From NCBI RefSeq assembly GCF_003963535.1, contig NZ_CP034539.1, positions 3,100,001 to 3,164,000 on the forward strand: a stretch of DNA of 64,000 bases. The letters are read 5' to 3'. A model generated the notes under the pieces. The model did no database searches, was not told where the DNA came from, and saw only the letters and a list, made by a program, of their open reading frames with translations. The translations under genes were made by a program, and so were the position numbers. The DNA comes from Streptomyces cyaneochromogenes (GTDB lineage: Bacteria; Actinomycetota; Actinomycetes; Streptomycetales; Streptomycetaceae). How positions within the stretch are numbered: the first letter of the stretch is position 1; every line of letters begins with the position of its first letter. Of this stretch, positions 38,526-46,449 are shown piece after piece.

Positions 38526-39731
38526 GTGCCCGAACCCGAATCCCGTAAGTCCGAAGCCACCGCGCACGCCGTCCACGCTCACGCCGCGACCCTGAAGCGG
38601 CTCGAGAAGTCCTCCGGTTCGCTCGCCGCGCAGGCCATCGCGCGGATGGACGAGACGCTCCCGTGGTACCGGGCCATGCCCCCGGAGAACCGTTCCTGGA
38701 TCGGGCTGGTGGCCCAGGCCGGTATCGCCGCCTTCACCGAGTGGTTCCGGCGTCCGGACGCGCCGCAGGCCATCTCCACCGACGTCTTCGGCACGGCTCC
38801 GCGCGAGCTGACCCGGGCCATCACCCTGCGGCAGACCGTCGAGATGGTGCGCACGACCATCGAGGTCATGGAGTCGGCCATCGACGAGGTGGCGGCGCCC
38901 GGCGACGAGAGCGTGCTGCGGGAGGCGCTGCTCGTGTACGCCCGGGAGATCGCCTTCGCGACCGCCCAGGTCTACGCCCAGGCCGCCGAGGCACGCGGTG
39001 CCTGGGACGCACGCCTGGAGTCGCTCGTCGTGAACGCCGTGCTCAGCGGCGAGGCCGACGAGGGGGCCGTGTCGCGGGCCGCCGCGCTCGGGTGGAACTC
39101 GCCCGAGCATGTGTGCGTGGTGCTCGGGACCGCGCCCGACGGGGACAGCGAGCTGACCGTCGAGGCCATCCGGCGGGCCGCCCGGCACGCCAAGCTGCAG
39201 GTGCTGACCGGGGTGCTCGGGGACCGGCTCGTCGTGATCGCGGGGGGCAGCGACAACCCGATCGCGGTCGCCAAGTCGCTGATCGGGCCGTATGCCGCCG
39301 GGCCGGTCGTCGCGGGGCCCGTCGTACCGGATCTGCTGGCCGCCACGCGGTCCGCGCAGGCCGCCGCCGCCGGGCTGAAGGCGTGTTCCGCCTGGCAGGA
39401 CGCCCCGCGGCCGGTACTCGCGGACGACCTGCTTCCGGAGCGCGCCATCGCGGGTGATCCCAGCGCGCGCGAGCAGTTGGTGGAGGAGATCTACAGACCG
39501 CTGGAGGAGGCCGGGTCGGCCCTTCTGGAGACGCTCTCGGTCTATCTCGAGCAGGCGAGCAGTCTGGAGGGCGCGGCACGGATGCTCTTCGTGCATCCCA
39601 ACACCGTGCGCTACCGGCTTCGACGTGTGACTGACGTCACCGGCTGGTCGCCGTCCGATGTACGCTCCGCGTTCACTCTGCGGATCGCGCTGATCCTGGG
39701 GCGTCTGGTCGACGGCGATCTCCAGCTCTAG
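38526..39731 (+). CDS. fasR: FasR, PucR-family transcriptional regulator of fatty acid synthesis
   Basis: A 401-residue protein whose C terminus (LETLSVYLEQASSLEGAARM, then FVHPNTVRYRLRRVTDVTGW) is the PucR/CdaR helix-turn-helix. The preceding 300 residues form a GGDEF-like and helical sensory part. Placed 89 bp upstream of fabD on the same strand, it matches FasR of Streptomyces coelicolor, the activator of the fabD-fabH-acpP-fabF operon. GTG start. A dyad sequence in the gap to fabD is the likely binding site. The regulated pathway is known from family studies; the binding here is inferred. Confidence 0.92.
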   Translation: MPEPESRKSEATAHAVHAHAATLKRLEKSSGSLAAQAIARMDETLPWYRAMPPENRSWIGLVAQAGIAAFTEWFRRPDAPQAISTDVFGTAPRELTRAITLRQTVEMVRTTIEVMESAIDEVAAPGDESVLREALLVYAREIAFATAQVYAQAAEARGAWDARLESLVVNAVLSGEADEGAVSRAAALGWNSPEHVCVVLGTAPDGDSELTVEAIRRAARHAKLQVLTGVLGDRLVVIAGGSDNPIAVAKSLIGPYAAGPVVAGPVVPDLLAATRSAQAAAAGLKACSAWQDAPRPVLADDLLPERAIAGDPSAREQLVEEIYRPLEEAGSALLETLSVYLEQASSLEGAARMLFVHPNTVRYRLRRVTDVTGWSPSDVRSAFTLRIALILGRLVDGDLQL

Positions 39732-39733
39732 GC

Positions 39734-39754
39734 TTTTGTCGGGGGCCCACAAAA
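39734..39754. promoter_or_regulatory. candidate FasR operator TTTTGT-N9-ACAAAA
   Basis: A perfect 6-bp inverted pair with a 9-bp GC-rich centre (cgggggccc) stands three bases after the fasR stop and 67 bp before the fabD start. It is the only dyad in this gap and is notably AT-rich in the arms for this genome. It is proposed as the FasR site at the fab operon promoter. Confidence 0.5.
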
Positions 39755-39820
39755 CCCCCTCGTGTTCTTCGTCCTTGTCCCCACGGGCGGCGTCGGCCGT
39801 CCCCAAGAGAGAGTGTGAGA

Positions 39821-40750
39821 GTGCTCGTACTCGTCGCTCCCGGCCAGGGCGCCCAGACGCCCGGCTTCCTGACCCCCTGGCTCGAACTGCCCGGTGTCCG
39901 CGGTGCCCTTGAGGCGTGGTCCGACGCCGTGCAGCTCGACCTCGTCCGTTACGGCACCGAGGGCGACGCGGAGGAGATCCGCGACACCGCGGTGGCCCAG
40001 CCGCTGCTGGTGGCCGCCGGTCTGGCCTCGGCGTACACGCTCTTCGACGACCCCGCGGAACTGCCGCGCAGGCTCGGCGCCATCGCCGGGCACAGCGTCG
40101 GCGAGCTGACCGCCGCCGCGCTCGCCGGGGTGCTCTCCGACGAGGAGACCGTCCGGCTGGTGCGCGCCCGTGGTCTGGCCATGGCCGAGGCCGCCGCGAT
40201 CACCGAGACCGGGATGTCGGCGCTGCTCGGCGGCGACCCCGAGGTGAGCGTCGCGCACCTGGAGAAGCTCGGCCTGACCCCGGCGAACATCAACGGCGCG
40301 GGCCAGATCGTCGCCGCGGGCACCATGGAGCAGCTCGCCGCGCTCAACGAGGACAAGCCCGAGGGCGTGCGCAAGGTCGTCCCGCTGAAGGTCGCCGGCG
40401 CGTTCCACACGCACCACATGGGCCCCGCGGTCGAGAAGCTGGCCGAGGCCGCCAAGGAGCTCGTCCCGGGCGACCCGAAGCTCACCTACGTCTCCAACAA
40501 GGACGGCCGCGCGGTCGCCACCGGCGCCGAGGTGCTGGAGCGACTCGTCGGGCAGGTCGCCAACCCGGTCCGCTGGGACCTGTGCATGGAGACCTTCAAG
40601 GAGCTCGGCGTCACGGCCCTGATCGAGGTGTGCCCGGGCGGCACGCTGACCGGTCTGGCCAAGCGCGCGCTGCCCGGTGTGAAGACCCTGGCGCTCAAGA
40701 CCCCCGACGACCTGGACGCTGCTCGCGAGCTCATCGCAGAGCACGCCTGA
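39821..40750 (+). CDS. fabD: malonyl-CoA:ACP transacylase FabD
   Basis: A 309-residue enzyme that moves malonyl groups from CoA to acyl carrier protein. The nucleophile is Ser 92 in AGHSVGEL, and the catalytic histidine is in GAFHTHHMG; the oxyanion/malonate region is APGQGAQ near the start. The GTG giving MLVLVAPGQGAQ is the family start and has GAGAGAG upstream; a GTG two codons earlier is less fitting. It is first of four fas genes (fabD-fabH-acpP-fabF); type II polyketide pathways may share it. Confidence 0.96.
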   Translation: MLVLVAPGQGAQTPGFLTPWLELPGVRGALEAWSDAVQLDLVRYGTEGDAEEIRDTAVAQPLLVAAGLASAYTLFDDPAELPRRLGAIAGHSVGELTAAALAGVLSDEETVRLVRARGLAMAEAAAITETGMSALLGGDPEVSVAHLEKLGLTPANINGAGQIVAAGTMEQLAALNEDKPEGVRKVVPLKVAGAFHTHHMGPAVEKLAEAAKELVPGDPKLTYVSNKDGRAVATGAEVLERLVGQVANPVRWDLCMETFKELGVTALIEVCPGGTLTGLAKRALPGVKTLALKTPDDLDAARELIAEHA

Positions 40751-40765
40751 CAAGGAGCCCGGAGC

Positions 40766-41797
40766 ATGGCGAAGCTGAAGCCCAGCAAGGGCGCCCCGTA
40801 CGCGCGCATCCTCGGGGTCGGCGGTTACCGTCCGACCCGGGTGGTGCCCAACGAGGTGATCCTGGAGAAGATCGACTCGTCCGACGAGTGGATCCGTTCG
40901 CGCTCGGGCATCGAGACGCGGCACTGGGCGAACGACGAGGAGACCGTCGCCGCGATGTCGATCGAGGCGTCCGGCAAGGCGATCGCCGACGCCGGGATCT
41001 CCGCCGAGCAGATCGGCGGCGTGATCGTCTCAACCGTGTCGAACTTCCGGCAGACCCCGGCCGTGGCGACCGAGATCGCCGACAAGCTCGGGACGAACAA
41101 GGCCGCCGCCTTCGACATCTCGGCCGGCTGCGCGGGCTTCGGCTACGGTCTGACCCTCGCCAAGGGCATGATCGTCGAGGGCTCCGCCGAGTACGTCCTC
41201 GTCATCGGCGTGGAGCGCCTCTCCGACCTCACCGACCTGGAGGACCGGGCGACGGCCTTCCTGTTCGGCGACGGCGCCGGCGCGGTCGTGGTCGGCCCCT
41301 CCGAGGAGCCGCACATCGGCCCGACGGTGTGGGGCTCCGAGGGCGACAAGTCCGAGACGATCAAGCAGACGGTGCCGTGGAACGAGTACCGCGTCGGTGA
41401 CCTCGACAGGCTCCCGCTCGACAGCGAGGGCAACGTCAAGTTCCCTGCGATCACGCAGGAGGGCCAGGCGGTGTTCCGCTGGGCCGTGTTCGAGATGGCG
41501 AAGGTCGCCCAGCAGGCGCTGGACGCGGCCGGAATCACCCCGGACGACCTGGACGTCTTCATTCCGCACCAGGCCAACGAGCGGATCATCGACTCGATGG
41601 TGAAGACACTCAAGCTGCCGGAACACGTCACGGTCGCCCGCGACGTGCGCACCACCGGCAACACCTCGGCCGCCTCGATCCCGCTCGCGATGGAGCGGCT
41701 CCTGGCGACCGGCGAGGCGAAGAGCGGCGACACCGCGCTAGTCATCGGATTCGGGGCGGGTCTCGTTTACGCCGCCACGGTCGTTACTCTCCCCTAG
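40766..41797 (+). CDS. fabH: beta-ketoacyl-ACP synthase III FabH
   Basis: A 343-residue thiolase-fold enzyme that starts fatty acid chains by condensing an acyl-CoA primer (branched or acetyl) with malonyl-ACP. The Cys-His-Asn triad is Cys 122 in SAGCAGFGYG, His in FIPHQANERI and Asn in TTGNTSAAS. It begins 15 bp after fabD with AGGAG upstream of its ATG. Streptomyces FabH accepts branched primers, giving iso and anteiso fatty acids. Confidence 0.97.
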   Translation: MAKLKPSKGAPYARILGVGGYRPTRVVPNEVILEKIDSSDEWIRSRSGIETRHWANDEETVAAMSIEASGKAIADAGISAEQIGGVIVSTVSNFRQTPAVATEIADKLGTNKAAAFDISAGCAGFGYGLTLAKGMIVEGSAEYVLVIGVERLSDLTDLEDRATAFLFGDGAGAVVVGPSEEPHIGPTVWGSEGDKSETIKQTVPWNEYRVGDLDRLPLDSEGNVKFPAITQEGQAVFRWAVFEMAKVAQQALDAAGITPDDLDVFIPHQANERIIDSMVKTLKLPEHVTVARDVRTTGNTSAASIPLAMERLLATGEAKSGDTALVIGFGAGLVYAATVVTLP

Positions 41798-41802
41798 GCA
41801 CT

Positions 41803-41830
41803 CCGTGCCGGATCTTGTGAGCCGGCACGG
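41803..41830 (+). promoter_or_regulatory. hairpin between fabH and acpP
   Basis: Nine-bp arms (ccgtgccgg and its complement) with a 10-nt loop lie six bases after fabH; a second weak stem (ccacc...ggtgg) follows. It may terminate part of the transcripts or protect the acpP part of the message, which is normally needed in excess. Confidence 0.5.
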
Positions 41831-41899
41831 GAAACGCACCACCTGCCGCTTCCGCGGTGGGAGCCAAACCCTCTGAGATATCTACGAAGGAGCGCCAAG

Positions 41900-42148
41900 A
41901 TGGCCGCCACTCAGGAAGAGATCGTCGCCGGTCTCGCCGACATCGTGAACGAGATCGCCGGCATCCCGGTTGAGGACGTCCAGCTGGACAAGTCCTTCAC
42001 CGACGACCTGGACGTCGACTCGCTGTCCATGGTCGAGGTCGTCGTCGCCGCCGAGGAGCGCTTCGACGTGAAGATCCCGGACGAGGACGTCAAGAACCTC
42101 AAGACCGTGGGCGACGCGACCGACTACATCCTCAAGCACCAGGGCTGA
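41900..42148 (+). CDS. acpP: acyl carrier protein AcpP (fatty acid synthase)
   Basis: An 82-residue acidic four-helix protein. Ser 41 in the DVDSLSMVE motif is the site of phosphopantetheine attachment. AAGGAG is seven bases before the ATG. It is third in the fab cluster and shuttles growing chains among FabD, FabH and FabF. A short ctgatc/gatcag hairpin (42,145-42,160) overlaps its stop codon. Confidence 0.97.
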   Translation: MAATQEEIVAGLADIVNEIAGIPVEDVQLDKSFTDDLDVDSLSMVEVVVAAEERFDVKIPDEDVKNLKTVGDATDYILKHQG

Positions 42149-42233
42149 TCTTCCGATCAGTCCTGGGGCTGCCTGCCCCGCCACCCGGCGGTGGCGCCGC
42201 TGAATCCTCGTATCCGTTGGAGAAAGAATTCCC

Positions 42234-43505
42234 GTGAGCCCGACCAATCGCACCGTGGTCGTCACCGGTATCGGCGCAACCACACCGCTGGGTGGCGACG
42301 CAGCCTCTACCTGGGAGGGCCTGATCGCCGGCAAGTCCGGCGTCAAGCCCCTGGAGCAGGAGTGGGCCGCCGAGCAGGCGGTCCGTATCGCCGCGCCGGT
42401 CGCCGTGGAGCCGACCGAGGTCATCCCGCGGCCGCAGGCCCGCCGGCTGGACCGCTCGGCGCAGTTCGCGCTGATCGCGGCCCAGGAGGCGTGGGCCGAC
42501 GCAGGGTTCGAGGCCAAGGCCGGTGAGGACCCCGCCGTCGACCCCGACCGCCTCGGCGCGGTCGTCGCCTCCGGTATCGGTGGTGTGACGACGCTGCTCG
42601 ACCAGTACGACGTGCTGAAGGAGAAGGGCGTCCGCCGCGTCTCCCCGCACACCGTCCCCATGCTGATGCCGAACGGCCCCTCCGCCAACGTGGGCCTGCT
42701 CGTGGGCGCCCGTGCGGGCGTGCACACGCCGGTCTCCGCGTGCGCCTCGGGTGCCGAGGCCATCGGCTACGCCATCGAGATGATCCGCACCGGCCGCGCC
42801 GACATCGTCGTCGCGGGTGGCACGGAGGCGGCGATCCACCCGCTGCCGATCGCCGCGTTCGGCAACATGATGGCGATGTCCAAGAACAACGACGACCCGC
42901 AGGGCGCGTCGCGTCCCTACGACGTCGCCCGCGACGGCTTCGTCCTCGGCGAGGGCGCCGGCGTGATCGTCCTGGAGTCCGCCGAGCACGCCGCCAAGCG
43001 CGGGGCGCGGGTGTACGCCGAGGCGGTCGGGCAGGGCATCTCCGCCGACGCCCACGACATCGTGCAGCCCGAGCCCGAGGGCCGCGGCATCTCGCAGGCC
43101 CTGCAGAACCTGCTGGAGCGCACCGACCTGGACCCGGCGGAGATCGTCCACGTCAACGCGCACGCGACGTCGACGCCGGCCGGTGACATCGCGGAACTCA
43201 AGGCGCTGCGGAAGGTGTTCGGTGACGACGCCGACCACATGGCGGTGTCCGCGACGAAGTCGATGACCGGGCACCTGCTGGGTGGTGCCGGTGGTGTGGA
43301 GACCGTGGCCACGGTGCTCGCGCTGTACCACCGGGTTGCTCCGCCGACCATCAACATCGAGAACCTCGACCCGGAGGCCGAGGCCAACGCCGACGTCGTC
43401 CGCGGTGAGGCGCGCAAGCTGCCCGTCGAGGGCCGGATTGCCGCGCTGAACGATTCGTTCGGGTTCGGTGGGCACAACGTGGTGCTGGCGTTCCGCACGG
43501 TCTGA
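42234..43505 (+). CDS. fabF: beta-ketoacyl-ACP synthase II FabF
   Basis: A 423-residue condensing enzyme for chain elongation. The active-site cysteine is Cys 170 in SACASGAEAI; the two histidines are in NAHATSTPAGD and in MTGHLLGGAGG (abridged), and the FGFGGHN end is conserved. It follows acpP by 85 bp and ends the operon at a strong terminator. GTG start with GGAGAAAG upstream. Some annotations call the Streptomyces protein FabB. Confidence 0.97.
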   Translation: MSPTNRTVVVTGIGATTPLGGDAASTWEGLIAGKSGVKPLEQEWAAEQAVRIAAPVAVEPTEVIPRPQARRLDRSAQFALIAAQEAWADAGFEAKAGEDPAVDPDRLGAVVASGIGGVTTLLDQYDVLKEKGVRRVSPHTVPMLMPNGPSANVGLLVGARAGVHTPVSACASGAEAIGYAIEMIRTGRADIVVAGGTEAAIHPLPIAAFGNMMAMSKNNDDPQGASRPYDVARDGFVLGEGAGVIVLESAEHAAKRGARVYAEAVGQGISADAHDIVQPEPEGRGISQALQNLLERTDLDPAEIVHVNAHATSTPAGDIAELKALRKVFGDDADHMAVSATKSMTGHLLGGAGGVETVATVLALYHRVAPPTINIENLDPEAEANADVVRGEARKLPVEGRIAALNDSFGFGGHNVVLAFRTV

Positions 43506-43526
43506 GGTCGGCCGTAGCCTGTCGTG

Positions 43527-43575
43527 AACGGCGAGTGGCCCGTCCCCCGGGTTGGGGGCGGGCCACTCGCCGTTT
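43527..43575 (+). terminator. terminator of the fab operon
   Basis: Perfect 16-bp arms (aacggcgagtggcccg, complement at 43,559-43,574) enclose a 16-nt loop and the right arm ends in gtttc. It begins 21 bp after the fabF stop. Confidence 0.85.
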
Positions 43576-43599
43576 CGTCGTTGGTTGTGGACCGGGTGC

Positions 43600-43672
43600 A
43601 AACCCGGTGGGGGCTTGTCGCGCCCGCGCGGCGGAGCCGCAAATCGATACAGCCCCGCGCCCCTAAAAACCC
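43600..43672. repeat. interspersed repeat copy 8 (unit B)
   Basis: The sequence gtcgcgcccgcgcggcggag then gatacagccccgcgccccta is unit B. It lies between the fab terminator and the convergent DUF3145 gene, in the same orientation relative to the plus strand as copies 3 and 6. Confidence 0.75.
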
Positions 43673-43692
43673 GGCGTTGCCGCTCTGTCTCT

Positions 43693-44187
43693 CTAGACGA
43701 CCTGGTGGAGCCAGCGGACCGGGGCGCCCTCGCCCGCGTACCTGAACGGCTCCAACTCGTCGTCCCACGGCTTGCCCAGGAGCTTGGCGATCTCTGCCTC
43801 CAGGTCCGTCTCCCCGCCCTGTGAGCGGGCCAGGGCCGCGCGCAGGCGGTCCTCGGGGATCAGGATGTCGCCGTGGATGCCCGTCACCGCGTGGAAGATG
43901 CCCAGGTCGGGCGTGCAGCTGTAGCGCTCGCCCTCGGCGGTGGGGCAGGGCTCGGCCGTGACCTCGAAGCGCAGGAGGTGCCAGCCGCGCAGGGCCGAGG
44001 CCAGCTTGGAGGCCGTGCCCACCTCGCCCTGCCAGCTGAACTCCGAGCGCCAGGTGCCGGGCGCGGCGGGCTGCCGGATCCAGTCGAGGTTGACGCGCGT
44101 GCCGAGGACGCCGGCGACGGCCCACTCGACGTGCGGGCACAGCGCGCGCGGAGCGGAGTGCACGTACAGAACTCCCCGTGTCGTCAC
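43693..44187 (-). CDS. DUF3145 family protein
   Basis: A 164-residue actinobacterial conserved protein. TRGVLYVHSAPRALCPHVEW, WRSEFSWQGEVGTASKLASA and SCTPDLGIFHAVTGIHGDIL are family landmarks; the end PFRYAGEGAPVRWLHQVV is also typical. The function is unknown, but presence next to the fab cluster is common in Streptomyces and relatives. GTG start. It is divergent from the SGNH lipoprotein gene across 269 bp. Confidence 0.88.
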   Translation of the reverse strand: MTTRGVLYVHSAPRALCPHVEWAVAGVLGTRVNLDWIRQPAAPGTWRSEFSWQGEVGTASKLASALRGWHLLRFEVTAEPCPTAEGERYSCTPDLGIFHAVTGIHGDILIPEDRLRAALARSQGGETDLEAEIAKLLGKPWDDELEPFRYAGEGAPVRWLHQVV

Positions 44188-44401
44188 CGGTACCTCCGGG
44201 CAGAGCGGACATCTTGCGAACTGGCGGACGATCGTGGCCGGGCAGCCACGTTGATGGCGAGGCTACCGTGCGGCGGCGCAAGGAGTGTGACGTACCGTCG
44301 CTCCCGATGCCGTCAAACATCCACCATTCACCCGGCAGGACGCTTGTACGGGTGTGAGCCGTTGCATGAGCCGGCTGGGAACCCTCGTGCGTTGTTATTG
44401 G

Positions 44402-44430
44402 TTGGAAAGCATGACTTGGAAAACCATGAC
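44402..44430 (+). promoter_or_regulatory. direct repeat TTGGAAA(N)CATGAC x2 upstream of SGNH gene
   Basis: Two adjacent copies (ttggaaagcatgac and ttggaaaaccatgac) end 26 bp before the SGNH start codon. Spacing and position would suit an activator or repressor site overlapping the promoter. The regulator is not known. Confidence 0.45.
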
Positions 44431-44456
44431 GGGGCCGACGAGGGGATGGACCAGGG

Positions 44457-45350
44457 ATGCGGAAGCGTCGGCAGGTTGCGCGCGCTGTCCTCGCCGCCGT
44501 GACCGCGGGGGCGGTGCTGGGCGTCGCCGGCTGTGACGCCGTCGGCGGCAACTCCCCGGCCCCCTCCGGCACCGAGGCGCAGAGCGCGCGACCGTCACCG
44601 AAGCCGACCCCCACGTGGGACCGCAGCCCCGCCTCGATCGCGGCCGTGGGCGACTCCATCACGACCGGATTCGACGCCTGTACGGTCCTGTCGGACTGCC
44701 CCGAGGTCTCGTGGGCGACCGGCAGCAGTGCGCAGGTCGACAGCCTGGCCGTACGGCTGCTGGGCAGGACGAAGGCAGCCCAGCGGAGCTGGAACTACGC
44801 GGTGACCGGGGCGCGGATGGCGGACGTGGCCGGGCAGATGGCCCGGGCGGTGGCGCGCGAGCCGGAACTGGTGACGGTGATGGCGGGGGCCAACGACGCC
44901 TGCCGGGACACGGCCGACGCGATGACCTCGGTGGCCGACTTCCGGACCCAGTTCGAGGACGCCATGGGCACACTGCGGGACGCCCTGCCGAAGTCCCAGG
45001 TGTATGTGGCGAGCGTGCCGAATCTGATGCGGCTGTGGGAGCAGGGCCGTACGAACCCGATGAGCAAGCAGGTGTGGAAGCTCGGCATCTGCCCGTCGAT
45101 GCTGAGCGACCCCGACTCGCTCACCGCACTGGCGAACCAGCGGCGCGAGTCGGTGCAGGAGCGGGTCGAGGCGTACAACAAGGTGCTGGAGGAGGTCTGC
45201 GCGAAGGACCGCCGGTGCCGTTTCGACGACGGTGCGGTGTACGAGTTCCGCTTCGGTACGCGGCAGCTGAGCCAGTGGGACTGGTTCCACCCGAGCGTGA
45301 ACGGTCAGGCGCGGCTGGCCGAGATCGCCTACCGGACGGTCACGAACTAG
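44457..45350 (+). CDS. SGNH/GDSL hydrolase lipoprotein
   Basis: A 297-residue exported esterase-like protein. MRKRRQVARAVLAAVTAG begins a lipoprotein signal with lipobox GVAGC and modified Cys 26, followed by a Pro/Ser-rich linker to about residue 58. The SGNH blocks are AVGDSITTG (Ser 67), a Gly region NYAVTGARMADV, AGANDAC, and DWFHPSVNGQ holding the catalytic Asp/His. Four further cysteines may pair. It is probably a surface lipase or carbohydrate esterase. The ATG overlaps a GGGAT-rich leader. Confidence 0.9.
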   Translation: MRKRRQVARAVLAAVTAGAVLGVAGCDAVGGNSPAPSGTEAQSARPSPKPTPTWDRSPASIAAVGDSITTGFDACTVLSDCPEVSWATGSSAQVDSLAVRLLGRTKAAQRSWNYAVTGARMADVAGQMARAVAREPELVTVMAGANDACRDTADAMTSVADFRTQFEDAMGTLRDALPKSQVYVASVPNLMRLWEQGRTNPMSKQVWKLGICPSMLSDPDSLTALANQRRESVQERVEAYNKVLEEVCAKDRRCRFDDGAVYEFRFGTRQLSQWDWFHPSVNGQARLAEIAYRTVTN

Positions 45351-45360
45351 GGTTCCGCTC

Positions 45361-46338
45361 ATGAGCGAACACTTCGGCACACTTTCCGACGGCTCGGAGG
45401 TCCGGCGCTGGACCCTGGAGCGCGCGGGCGTGCGGGTACGGGTGCTGTCGTACGGCGGGATCGTGCAGTCGCTGGAGGTGCCGGACCGGGACGGGCGTAC
45501 GGCGAACGTGGTCCTGGGGTTCGCCGACCTGGACGGCTATCTGTCCCACCCGGGGCCCTATTTCGGCGCCCTCATCGGGCGGTACGCCAACCGGATCGCG
45601 GGCAGCCGTTTCCCGCTGGACGGCCTGACGTACGCGCTGGAACCCAACAACCCGCCCAACTCCCTGCACGGCGGCGCGCGCGGCTTCGACAAGCGGGTGT
45701 GGGAGGTGGCGCCGGTCGAGCACGGGGTGCGCCTCAGCCGGGTCAGCCCGAACGGCGAGGAGGGCTTCCCCGGGCGGCTGGAGGTCTCGGCGACGTACAC
45801 CCTGTCGTCCGACGGAGCGCTGAGGATCGCCTACGAGGCGGTGACGGACGCGCCGACCGTGGTGAACCTGACCAACCACGGCTACTTCAACCTCGCCGGT
45901 CCGCAGGCGGGGAACGCGGGCGGGCACGAACTGCGGCTGGCCGCCTCCCGGTTCACGCCGGTCGACGCGGATCTCATTCCGACCGGTTCCCTGGACGAGG
46001 TCGCGGGCACCCGCTTCGACTTCCTCCAGGCGCGGAAGGTGGGCGCCGGGTACGACCACAACTTCGTGCTCGACAAGGGCGTGACGGGGAGTCCGGAGCA
46101 GGTCGCCGAGTTGTACGACCCGTCGACCGGGCGGGCCATGACGGTGGCGACCACCGAGCCCGGCCTCCAGCTCTACACCGCCGACCATCTGACCGAGCCG
46201 TTCGCCCCGGGCGACGGGATCGCGCTGGAGACCCAGCACTTCCCGGACTCCCCGAACAGGCCGCAGTTCCCGAGCACAGTGCTGCGGCCGGGCGAGGTGT
46301 TCCGTTCGGAGACGGTGTACGGATTCTCGGTGCGCTGA
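45361..46338 (+). CDS. galM: aldose 1-epimerase (mutarotase)
   Basis: A 325-residue beta-sandwich enzyme that interconverts alpha and beta aldoses. Signature blocks are YGGIVQSLEVPDRDG, RYANRIAGSRF, NSLHGGARGF with the catalytic His, TNHGYFNLAGP with the second His, and ETQHFPDSPNRPQFP at the C terminus with the general-base region. It starts only 10 bp after the SGNH gene, suggesting co-transcription. No signal peptide: cytoplasmic. Confidence 0.92.
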   Translation: MSEHFGTLSDGSEVRRWTLERAGVRVRVLSYGGIVQSLEVPDRDGRTANVVLGFADLDGYLSHPGPYFGALIGRYANRIAGSRFPLDGLTYALEPNNPPNSLHGGARGFDKRVWEVAPVEHGVRLSRVSPNGEEGFPGRLEVSATYTLSSDGALRIAYEAVTDAPTVVNLTNHGYFNLAGPQAGNAGGHELRLAASRFTPVDADLIPTGSLDEVAGTRFDFLQARKVGAGYDHNFVLDKGVTGSPEQVAELYDPSTGRAMTVATTEPGLQLYTADHLTEPFAPGDGIALETQHFPDSPNRPQFPSTVLRPGEVFRSETVYGFSVR

Positions 46339-46391
46339 TCCGCCGCACTCGCGTTCCTGAGAGCCCGCGTCCACAGGCTCTGGACACCACG

Positions 46392-46426
46392 AGCCCCGGT
46401 CCGGGCGTCAGGACCGGACCGGGGCT
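46392..46426. terminator. bidirectional terminator between galM and GH3 gene
   Basis: Perfect 13-bp arms (agccccggtccgg and its complement) enclose a 9-nt loop and lie between the two convergent genes. The stem is followed by gttcc, so the call rests on stem strength and place. Confidence 0.8.
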
Positions 46427-46449
46427 GTTCCTGGGGTACTTCTCCCGGG

